Both the position numbers and the translations under genes were made by a program. This document shows, piece by piece, positions 1 to 5,138 of a stretch of 5,247 nt of DNA. The notes under the pieces are model-generated. The model made no database searches. It saw only the letters and a program-made list of their open reading frames with translations, and was not told the DNA's origin. Every line of letters starts with the position of its first letter. Position 1 is the first letter of the stretch. Source of the stretch: Opitutia bacterium UBA7441 (GTDB lineage Bacteria; Verrucomicrobiota; Verrucomicrobiia; Opitutales; Coraliomargaritaceae); assembly GCA_002480015.1 (NCBI GenBank), contig DLQD01000103.1, positions 1 to 5,247 on the forward strand, written 5' to 3'.

Positions 1-77
1 GCCACACACCCAGTAAAGTGCGCGGTCGCAACCAGCAGGAGAAGCATCTTACACATGATATTTAAACTCTGTTTCAT
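1..77 (-). CDS. Probable lipoprotein, N-terminal fragment (divergent from htpG)
   Basis: Reading the minus strand from the ATG at 77-75 gives 25 codons open to the window edge: MKQSLNIMCKMLLLLVATAH, then FTGCV. This looks like a lipoprotein signal peptide: a short basic start, a hydrophobic core (MLLLLVATA) and a lipobox-like FTGC whose Cys24 would be lipidated by Lgt after export. Phe at -3 is less usual than Leu or Val. The frame is closed upstream by a stop at 110-108. In-frame ATGs at 56-54 and 47-45 are alternative starts; none has a clear Shine-Dalgarno. The mature protein lies outside the window, so its function cannot be stated. It is divergent from htpG and shares an AT-rich intergenic region. 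The 77 bases are too few to exclude chance, hence moderate confidence. Confidence 0.45.
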   Translation of the reverse strand, partial: MKQSLNIMCKMLLLLVATAHFTGCV

Positions 78-91
78 AAGATTAAAGATTA
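78..91. repeat. Tandem 7-bp direct repeat AAGATTA x2
   Basis: AAGATTA occurs twice back to back (78-84 and 85-91), immediately before the divergent lipoprotein start. Read on the minus strand it gives two copies of TAATCTT. It could be a direct-repeat operator or part of that gene's promoter (weak TTGTGA at 113-108, 16 bp, TAATCT at 91-86). It could also be chance in AT-rich DNA. Confidence 0.3.
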
Positions 92-124
92 GACATGGAT
101 CGAAGGATCACAACTCTTGATTTT

Positions 125-130
125 TATAAT
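125..130 (+). promoter_or_regulatory. Perfect -10 hexamer TATAAT, candidate upstream promoter of htpG
   Basis: TATAAT lies at 125-130 in the AT-rich divergent region. No good -35 hexamer sits 16-18 bp upstream (that stretch reads roughly GAAGGA) and there is no extended TG. If used, transcription would start near 137 and give htpG a leader of about 100 nt. A perfect hexamer in AT-rich sequence can occur by chance. Confidence 0.35.
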
Positions 131-180
131 TACGGCACTAAACTGTCGCACTCCATTGGGGGATTAGACCGACCCATTCC

Positions 181-210
181 CTTGAACGCGCCCTCGGCCG
201 TCCTTAAATA
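181..210 (+). promoter_or_regulatory. Candidate heat-shock-type proximal promoter of htpG
   Basis: CTTGAAC at 181-187 matches the -35 element known for sigma-32 promoters (CTTGAAA) in six of seven bases. It is followed about 14 bp later by CCTTAAAT (202-209), a weak match to CCCCATNT. The same bases can be read as a sigma-70 pair, TTGAAC, 16 bp, TTAAAT. Either reading places the start near 216 and leaves a leader of about 25 nt. htpG is a classical heat-shock gene, which makes the placement sensible, but the -10 is poor. Confidence 0.3.
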
Positions 211-239
211 TCTTCAAATCTAACAGAGCCAAAAAAAAT

Positions 240-2123
240 ATGACCACACAAGCACCTGAACGCCACGAATTCCAAGCCGAGGTTAAGCAAGTCCTCGATA
301 TCGTCGTCCACTCGCTCTACACGGACAAAGAGATCTTCGTCCGTGAGCTCGTCTCTAATGCCTCAGACGCCACAGAAAAACTGCGCCACACCCAAGTCGC
401 CGAAAAGGATGCCGATGTATTCGACCCCGATCTCGACCTCGAGATCCAAGTGACCTCCGACGAAGAGGCCGGCGAGATCACGATTCGTGACTTCGGCATT
501 GGCATGACGCACGACGAGCTCATCGAGAACCTCGGCACCATCGCGCACTCCGGTTCGAAGGCTTTCCTTAACGCCCTCAAAGCGAGCGGCGAGCGCAACG
601 ACAACCTCATCGGCCAGTTCGGTGTCGGCTTCTATTCGGTCTTCATGGTGGCCGACTCGGTCAAAGTCTATACCCGCAGCTGGCACAAAGAAGGCCAGTG
701 CTATTGCTGGTCAAGTGACGGCTCCGGAGCCTACGAGATCGAGCCAGTCGACGGCGAGCGCCGCGGCACTCGTATTGTCATCTCCCTGAAGGATGCCTAC
801 AAAGATTTCGCAAAGAAGGCACGTCTCGAAGCAATCATCAAAAAGTATTCCGCTTTCGTACAGTTCCCTGTTTTGGTTGAGGGTGACAAGCTCAACACCG
901 TCGGTGCCATCTGGCTCAAGAGCAAGAGCGACATCAGCGACGAGGAATACAAAGAGTTCTACAAATTTCAGGCCAAAGCCTTTGACGAGCCCCGTTTCTG
1001 GCTGCACTTCTCGGCTGACGCCCCGCTCTCGATTAACGCTTTGATTTTCGCGCCGACCGAAAACATGGAAGGCTTCGGCTTCGGCCGCATGGAGCCAGGC
1101 GTCGCGCTCTATTGCCGTAAGGTCCTGATCGACAGTGAGCCGAAGAACTTACTCCCTGACTGGCTCCGCTTCGTCCGTGGCGTCGTCGACAGCGCCGACC
1201 TCCCTCTCAACATCTCCCGCGAGTCGATGCAGGACAGCTCCCTCATTCAGAAGTTGAACAAGGTCATCACCAAACGCTTCCTCAAGACCCTTGAGGAAAA
1301 GGCGAAGAAAGAGCCCGAAGTGTATAATGACTTCTGGCAGAACTTCGGCCTCTTCCTTAAGGAAGGCGTCACGACCGACTTTACTCACCGCGACCAGCTG
1401 CTCGGGCTCCTTCGCTATGAGTCCTCCTACACCGAGAAGGGCACGACGACCAGTTTGAGCGACTACCTCTCCCGTGCACCCGAAGGCCAGAAAGAAATCT
1501 ACTACCTCTTCGGCCCGAGCCGGGAGGCCATCGAGAGCGGCCCTTACATCGAAGCATTCAAAGCCCGCAACATTGAGGTGCTCTACCTCTACGAGCCAAT
1601 CGACGAGTTCGTCATGAACCACGCCCGTGCATTCGAAGAAAAGAACTTTGTCTCCGCCGATAGCGACGAAATCGACCTTGACGCTATTGCGCCCGAGACC
1701 GACACCGACAGGGGCGAAGCGCTTGAAGCCTCCGCATCAGAAGCCCTCTGCGCCTTTATCAAAGAAACGCTCGGCGATGAAGTCTCTGAAGTCTCCGCCA
1801 GCGACCGCCTCGTTGGCAGCCCGGCCATGATCGTTAACGCCGACAAGATGATGACCGCGCAGATGCGCAAGATGATGAAGGCCATGCAGCAAAAGACAGG
1901 CGGCCCCGACATGGGCGCCGAACCTCCGGTCAAGCTCCAAGTCAACCCGCGTCACCCACTAGTCAAGAACCTGGCCGGCCTCCACGAGAGCAACGGCGAA
2001 CTTGCCTCGCTGATCAGCGAACAACTGCTCGACAATGCCCGCATCGCCGCCGGCCTCCTCGAAGACCCGAGCCAAATGGTGCAGCGCAACTACAAAATCC
2101 TCGAGCAGCTCAGCGCGAAGTAA
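240..2123 (+). CDS. htpG: Chaperone protein HtpG (bacterial Hsp90), TRAP1-like
   Basis: This is an ATP-dependent homodimeric cytosolic chaperone that remodels client proteins, usually with DnaK. At 627 aa it matches the bacterial family (E. coli HtpG 624 aa). The N-terminal GHKL ATPase domain (about 1-220) shows ELVSNASDA with catalytic Glu36 and Mg-binding Asn40, Asp84 in DFGIGM (nucleotide contact), and the lid/glycine motif GQFGVGFYS at 125-133. The middle domain (about 225-490) carries the ATP-sensing arginine in LNISRE (Arg327). The C-terminal dimerisation domain (about 500-627) includes a Met-rich helix at 537-549 and ends without the eukaryotic MEEVD. There is no charged linker. DFGIGM has Phe where E. 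coli has Asn, at a variable position. Several stretches recall mitochondrial TRAP1 more than E. coli HtpG. The ATG at 240 follows eight A residues and no Shine-Dalgarno; the family N-terminus (HEFQAE near residue 9) fits this start. Monocistronic, with its own terminator. Confidence 0.98.
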   Translation: MTTQAPERHEFQAEVKQVLDIVVHSLYTDKEIFVRELVSNASDATEKLRHTQVAEKDADVFDPDLDLEIQVTSDEEAGEITIRDFGIGMTHDELIENLGTIAHSGSKAFLNALKASGERNDNLIGQFGVGFYSVFMVADSVKVYTRSWHKEGQCYCWSSDGSGAYEIEPVDGERRGTRIVISLKDAYKDFAKKARLEAIIKKYSAFVQFPVLVEGDKLNTVGAIWLKSKSDISDEEYKEFYKFQAKAFDEPRFWLHFSADAPLSINALIFAPTENMEGFGFGRMEPGVALYCRKVLIDSEPKNLLPDWLRFVRGVVDSADLPLNISRESMQDSSLIQKLNKVITKRFLKTLEEKAKKEPEVYNDFWQNFGLFLKEGVTTDFTHRDQLLGLLRYESSYTEKGTTTSLSDYLSRAPEGQKEIYYLFGPSREAIESGPYIEAFKARNIEVLYLYEPIDEFVMNHARAFEEKNFVSADSDEIDLDAIAPETDTDRGEALEASASEALCAFIKETLGDEVSEVSASDRLVGSPAMIVNADKMMTAQMRKMMKAMQQKTGGPDMGAEPPVKLQVNPRHPLVKNLAGLHESNGELASLISEQLLDNARIAAGLLEDPSQMVQRNYKILEQLSAK

Positions 2124-2152
2124 GCCTGTTGACGACGCTTTTCATTCCCCAG

Positions 2153-2186
2153 CCGCGAAGCCGCGAAAGCGCTTCGCGGTTTTTTT
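2153..2186 (+). terminator. Intrinsic terminator of htpG
   Basis: CCGCGAAGC (2153-2161) pairs perfectly with GCTTCGCGG (2171-2179), followed by seven T (2180-2186). Inside, GC-GAAA-GC can close a small GNRA-capped inner stem. Because CCGCGAA is repeated in tandem (2153-2159 and 2161-2167), the second copy can also pair with TTCGCGG as a tighter 7-bp stem. It lies 29 bases after the htpG stop. Confidence 0.93.
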
Positions 2187-2212
2187 GTGCTCTGATACAG
2201 CTAGGAGAAACC

Positions 2213-2254
2213 CTTGCTGAAGCTGCGGGCTACGTAGTGCGCAGCTTCAGCAAG
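2213..2254. repeat. Perfect 15-bp inverted repeat (intergenic hairpin)
   Basis: CTTGCTGAAGCTGCG (2213-2227) is the exact reverse complement of CGCAGCTTCAGCAAG (2240-2254). The 12-nt loop contains the palindrome CTACGTAG (2230-2237). No T-tract follows on either strand, so it is not a standard intrinsic terminator. It is flanked by CTCTGATAC (2190-2198) and CTCTGAGATAC (2257-2267), and a partial echo of the arm, AGCAGCTTTTAATAAG, follows at 2283-2298. It could be a repetitive palindromic element, an mRNA-stabilising hairpin or a protein site. The rest of the gap up to 2373 shows no convincing gene or promoter. Confidence 0.7.
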
Positions 2255-2373
2255 CACTCTGAGATACGGCTCTATACGCTTTAGCAGCTTTTAATAAGTT
2301 CGCTCGTAAAGTTAAAACAAGGAACCTCAAGAGCAGCCTTGCCAGACTTCCCCACTTCCCTACAACCGATCGC

Positions 2374-3522
2374 ATGCGGATGCTGCTCATTGTGCTCTGT
2401 TTCTTTTCGCTCAGCCTGACCGGGCGGGCAGTTGAACAAGTTGAAGGCGTGTGGGAAGTGCTCGCAGGCTGTCGGCTGGTGAGTTCCCCTATTAACGACG
2501 GCGACAGCTTCCTCGTCAAATACGGCGACGAGACATTCACCTTCCGCCTCTATTATGTGGACGCGCTGGAAACAAATGTGTCCTACATCGACCGCGTGCG
2601 CGAACAGGCGCGCTACTTCGCCATCCCTGAAGAAGCAGTCACCGATGCGGGCAATCTCGCGAAAGACTTCACCCGGAAATTCCTGCGCGGTGAGTTCACT
2701 GTGATCACCAAGTGGGAGGACGCCCGCGGCAGCAGCCGGAACAAGCGCTACTTCGCTCTCATCGAGAAAGGTGATCAATTCCTCTCCATCGAGCTGATGC
2801 GCGCTGGACTTGCCCGGCTCTACGGCAAGCCGACCGAAGACCGCTGGCCGGGCGGCGTCACTCCGCGCACTTTCCTCGGTCGGCTGAAAAACAGTGAACG
2901 GGCAGCTCAACGCGAAGAACACGGTATCTGGGCACTGGCTACCGGTTCGATGCAAATGTCGGGATTGGAGGCACTCAGCGCCGCCACCGAAGCATCGGAC
3001 GCCTCTGAACTCAACGGCAGCGGCACCATCCCGCTCAAAGAGCGCACCAATATCAACACGGCGTCATCCCTGGAGCTCCAGACTCTTCCTGGAATCGGCC
3101 CCGCTCTGGCCGCACGCATAATCGGCGTACGGCCCATCAACAGCATCGAGTCGCTCGTCGAGGTCCCGGGCATCAGCGCCAATACCCTGGCCGGCTTCAG
3201 CCACATGGTTATAACCAAAGATCCGCCGCCCCCAGCCTTAACTGTGGCTTTTTATCAAGCCGAGCTCGATACCTACCTCGACCAAGAAGTCACCGTCCGC
3301 GTGGCCTCCGTCGCGCAAAGTGATGCAGCAAGCCCCGAGAGTTTCCGCTCTGTCGTCCTGCAAACTGCCTACGAGGGCGAAGACGGCGGACAGATCACCG
3401 CCTATATTCCCGACGAATTCTACGAATCCTTTCTGAACTACTACCGCGAACCGAACCGGGAATTCACCGGACTACTCTATTCGCGCGAAGGCGAAATCGT
3501 CATGGTCTACGTTCGCAAATAG
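2374..3522 (+). CDS. Secreted SNase-like nuclease with ComEA-type HhH domain and OB-like C-terminus
   Basis: A 382-aa exported protein. Residues 1-19 (MRMLLIVLCFFSLSLTGRA) form a Sec signal peptide with likely cleavage after Ala19. Residues about 34-187 match the thermonuclease fold: NDGDS (Asp42, Asp44), RLYYVDALE giving Arg58, Asp63 and Glu66 at the spacing of SNase Arg35/Asp40/Glu43, KRYFAL with Arg125 likely equal to Arg87, and a closing HGIW (183-186). SNase Thr41 is Ala64 here, and the stretch from Glu66 to Arg125 is about 15 residues longer than in SNase, with an EQARYFAI helix. After an Ala/Ser/Glu-rich linker comes a ComEA-like double helix-hairpin-helix (about 224-281; LPGIG at 238-242, VPGIS at 264-268), which binds DNA without base specificity. 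After a DPPPPA linker, residues 290-382 show a strand pattern like an OB fold. It likely cleaves nucleic acid in the periplasm or outside the cell, but substrate and activity are inferred. No Shine-Dalgarno; Met3 is an alternative start. PPK2 follows 46 bp downstream without a terminator. Confidence 0.85.
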   Translation: MRMLLIVLCFFSLSLTGRAVEQVEGVWEVLAGCRLVSSPINDGDSFLVKYGDETFTFRLYYVDALETNVSYIDRVREQARYFAIPEEAVTDAGNLAKDFTRKFLRGEFTVITKWEDARGSSRNKRYFALIEKGDQFLSIELMRAGLARLYGKPTEDRWPGGVTPRTFLGRLKNSERAAQREEHGIWALATGSMQMSGLEALSAATEASDASELNGSGTIPLKERTNINTASSLELQTLPGIGPALAARIIGVRPINSIESLVEVPGISANTLAGFSHMVITKDPPPPALTVAFYQAELDTYLDQEVTVRVASVAQSDAASPESFRSVVLQTAYEGEDGGQITAYIPDEFYESFLNYYREPNREFTGLLYSREGEIVMVYVRK

Positions 3523-3568
3523 TCCACCATTGACCTTACCCTCGAACCAGCACAGTAACGAACCCACC

Positions 3569-4387
3569 ATGAAACTCAGCGACTTCGATGCCTACCGGAT
3601 CACCAAAACCCAAAACAACACAATCGCCAAGGTATCCTCTGACCCTTGGGCCGAACTACCGAAGGATAAGACCACAGCCAAACAAGAGCTTTCCTGCTTG
3701 CATGAACGTCTCGCCGATCTCCAGCAACGCTTCTTCGTCGATCGCCGCAAAAAGCTCCTCTTCGTCCTGCAGGGCATGGATACCAGTGGTAAAAACGGTA
3801 CCATCCGTGCCGTTTTCCGCGGAGTCAACCCACAGGGCGTCCATGTGGCCAGCTTCGAAAAGCCTTCCACCCGTGAACTGGCACACGACTACCTCTGGCG
3901 GATCCATAAGCGAGCCCCCTCCAAGGGCGAGATCATGATTTTCGACCGCAGCCACTACGAAGATGTACTCGCGGTCCGCGTCAACAAGCTCACGCCCGAA
4001 GAGGTCTGGCGCAAGCGCTACCGCCACATCAACGATTTCGAACACATGCTCTCAGACGAGGACACCGTCATCCTCAAGTTCTTCCTCCACATCGACCGCG
4101 ACACTCAGAAGCAACGCCTGCAGGAGCGCCTCGACACCCCAGAAAAGAACTGGAAATTCGACCAGTCCGATCTCGTCGCCCGGGCCAAGTGGGACGAATA
4201 TGTCAATGCCTACGAAGAAGTCTTCAACAAGACCAGCACCTCCTACGCGCCCTGGTATATCATCCCCTCCAACAAAAAATGGGCGCGCAACCTACTCGTC
4301 GCCCGCATCGTGGTGGCCTGCCTCGAGGACATGCACCTCAGCTACCCGAAAGTCGGATACGACCCTTCGCAAGTTGTGATCGATTAA
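3569..4387 (+). CDS. Polyphosphate kinase 2 family protein (probable class III, AMP/ADP phosphorylating)
   Basis: A 272-aa cytoplasmic enzyme of the PPK2 family (P-loop kinase fold), which uses inorganic polyphosphate to phosphorylate nucleotides. Features in order: Walker A GMDTSGKNGT (69-78, Asp71 and Lys75), RGVNPQGVHVASFEKPS, the class III-like ELAHDYLWRIHKRAP, Walker B-type FDRSHYEDVL (Asp126, Arg127), the lid around RLQERLDTPEKNWKF, and the closing TSTSYAPWYIIPSNKKWARN. Characterised class III members such as that of Meiothermus ruber convert both AMP and ADP with polyphosphate; the assignment here is by motif resemblance only. Asn76 replaces the Asp usual after the P-loop lysine. I chose the ATG at 3569. 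An in-frame TTG at 3530 would add 13 unconserved residues. There is no Shine-Dalgarno. It may share a transcript with the upstream nuclease; no terminator separates it from rplU. Confidence 0.92.
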   Translation: MKLSDFDAYRITKTQNNTIAKVSSDPWAELPKDKTTAKQELSCLHERLADLQQRFFVDRRKKLLFVLQGMDTSGKNGTIRAVFRGVNPQGVHVASFEKPSTRELAHDYLWRIHKRAPSKGEIMIFDRSHYEDVLAVRVNKLTPEEVWRKRYRHINDFEHMLSDEDTVILKFFLHIDRDTQKQRLQERLDTPEKNWKFDQSDLVARAKWDEYVNAYEEVFNKTSTSYAPWYIIPSNKKWARNLLVARIVVACLEDMHLSYPKVGYDPSQVVID

Positions 4388-4402
4388 TCTGAACAGCTCC
4401 CA

Positions 4403-4478
4403 CCCAAAAAAACCTGCGAATCGGGCAAAAAACAGCTTGATTTCGCGCTTGGGCACGATTTGCTCTCCCCCTTTTCCC
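4403..4478 (+). promoter_or_regulatory. rplU upstream region: phased A-tracts, possible hairpin, pyrimidine tract
   Basis: Two A-tracts (A7 at 4406-4412, A6 at 4427-4432) are centred about 20.5 bp apart, close to two helical turns, which suggests bent DNA or an UP-type element. GCGAATC (4416-4422) can pair with GATTTCGC (4439-4446) with one bulge. CCCAA (4403-4407) can pair with TTGGG (4449-4453) outside it. Directly before the rplU ATG is a run of mostly C and T (4463-4478) and no Shine-Dalgarno. TTGATT (4438-4443) is a possible -35, but no good -10 follows. It may be a promoter, a ribosomal-protein leader, or both. Confidence 0.35.
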
Positions 4479-4793
4479 ATGAAAGCCACTATCAAAACAC
4501 AAGGTCGCCAATTTACCGTAACTGAAGGCGATGTCCTCAAAGTAAACTCCTTCCCAGGAACGGAAGCGGGCGACACGATCGACATCAACGAAGTCCTCAT
4601 GATTGGTGAAGGTGCGGACGCTCGCTTCGGCAGCCCGCTCGTCGATGGTGCCTCGGTTAAGGTCACCATTCTCGAAAACAAGAAAGACAAGAAGGTTGTC
4701 GTCTTCAAAAAGAAGCGTCGTCAAGGCTACAAGAAGCGCCGCGGTCACCGCCAGCACCTTTCTGTTATCAAAATCGAATCCATCAACGGATAA
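4479..4793 (+). CDS. rplU: 50S ribosomal protein L21
   Basis: This 104-aa protein of the large ribosomal subunit binds 23S rRNA; the family is about 103 aa. It shows the N-terminal beta strand KATIKTQGRQFTVTEGD (in place of the common YAVI.TGGKQYRV), the central EVLMIGEG, FGSPLVDGASV, and the basic RNA-binding tail FKKKRRQGYKKRRGHRQ (76-92) ending near IKIESI. The ATG at 4479 gives the canonical N-terminus; an in-frame TTG at 4437 would add 14 residues absent from the family. The start lacks a Shine-Dalgarno and abuts a C/T-rich stretch. rpmA begins 26 bp after its stop, the conserved rplU-rpmA order. Confidence 0.98.
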   Translation: MKATIKTQGRQFTVTEGDVLKVNSFPGTEAGDTIDINEVLMIGEGADARFGSPLVDGASVKVTILENKKDKKVVVFKKKRRQGYKKRRGHRQHLSVIKIESING

Positions 4794-4804
4794 CCTCAAG
4801 TACT

Positions 4805-4809
4805 AGGAG
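4805..4809 (+). promoter_or_regulatory. Shine-Dalgarno of rpmA
   Basis: AGGAG at 4805-4809 lies 10 nt before the rpmA ATG. It is the only clear Shine-Dalgarno at a gene start in this window. Confidence 0.85.
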
Positions 4810-4819
4810 ATACTGAACG

Positions 4820-5074
4820 ATGTCACATAAAAAAGGACAAGGAACTTCACGCAACGGACGCGACAGCAACGCAAAGCGCCTCGGCGTTAAAAAATTCGGC
4901 GGCGAAGTCGTCGTAGCAGGTAACATCATTATCCGTCAGCGTGGCACACGCTTCCACCCCGGCGCCAACGTCGGCATGGGTCGCGACCATACTCTCTTCG
5001 CCCTGAAGGATGGTCGTGTGGCTTTTGATAAAACCCACCGCAAGATTAACGTAGTCGAAGAAGCCGTCGCTTAA
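4820..5074 (+). CDS. rpmA: 50S ribosomal protein L27
   Basis: This 84-aa large-subunit protein has an N-terminal tail that reaches the peptidyl-transferase centre. Family signatures run end to end: MSHKKGQGTSRNGRDSNAKR, LGVKKFGGE, AGNIIIRQRGT, FHPGANVGMGRDHTLFALKDG. The tail begins MSHKKG directly, so there is no cleavable extension of the type found in Firmicutes. The length matches the family (about 85 aa). It is the second gene of the rplU-rpmA operon, with a strong Shine-Dalgarno and a terminator 34 bases after the stop. obgE, which often follows in other bacteria, is not in the window and the terminator would separate it. Confidence 0.98.
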   Translation: MSHKKGQGTSRNGRDSNAKRLGVKKFGGEVVVAGNIIIRQRGTRFHPGANVGMGRDHTLFALKDGRVAFDKTHRKINVVEEAVA

Positions 5075-5108
5075 GTTCAAGACTGGCGATCCTCCCAAAA
5101 CACTTTCT

Positions 5109-5138
5109 AATCCCGCTTCGCAAGAAGCGGGATTTTTT
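5109..5138 (+). terminator. Intrinsic terminator of rplU-rpmA
   Basis: AATCCCGCTTC (5109-5119) pairs perfectly with GAAGCGGGATT (5124-5134) around a GCAA tetraloop, and the T-run covers 5133-5138. It is an 11-bp stem with a stable GNRA loop, a textbook Rho-independent terminator. Confidence 0.96.

Noticed and set aside
148..170. CIRCE-like operator (GCACTC near 148-153) upstream of htpG
   Set aside because: The matching inverted half GAGTGC at 9-bp spacing is absent.
1149..1622. 157-aa minus-strand frame inside htpG
   Set aside because: It mirrors conserved HtpG middle-domain codons; there is no independent start signal or family resemblance.
2461..2472. Lipobox LAGC (residues 30-33) in the nuclease
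   Set aside because: It sits after charged residues (EQVEGVWE), well past the hydrophobic core, so it cannot serve as a lipoprotein processing site; cleavage after Ala19 is more likely.
2281..2955. 224-aa open frame on the minus strand across the nuclease gene
   Set aside because: It lies antisense to a gene with clear SNase and signal-peptide features, has no recognisable motif, and looks like a codon-bias shadow.
3530..3568. TTG start at 3530 for PPK2
   Set aside because: It would add 13 polar residues without family support; the ATG at 3569 fits the family N-terminus better.
4449..4465. Sigma-54-like promoter TTGGGCACGATTTGCT before rplU
   Set aside because: The GG and GC dinucleotides are only 8 or 9 bases apart instead of the strict 10, and a sigma-54 promoter for a ribosomal protein gene would be unexpected.
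4437..4478. TTG start at 4437 for rplU
   Set aside because: L21 proteins begin at or near the MKATIK position; 14 extra residues would be unprecedented and fall in the leader.
4338..4799. 153-aa minus-strand frame over rplU
   Set aside because: It overlaps the certain L21 gene and the end of PPK2 in antisense and resembles no family.
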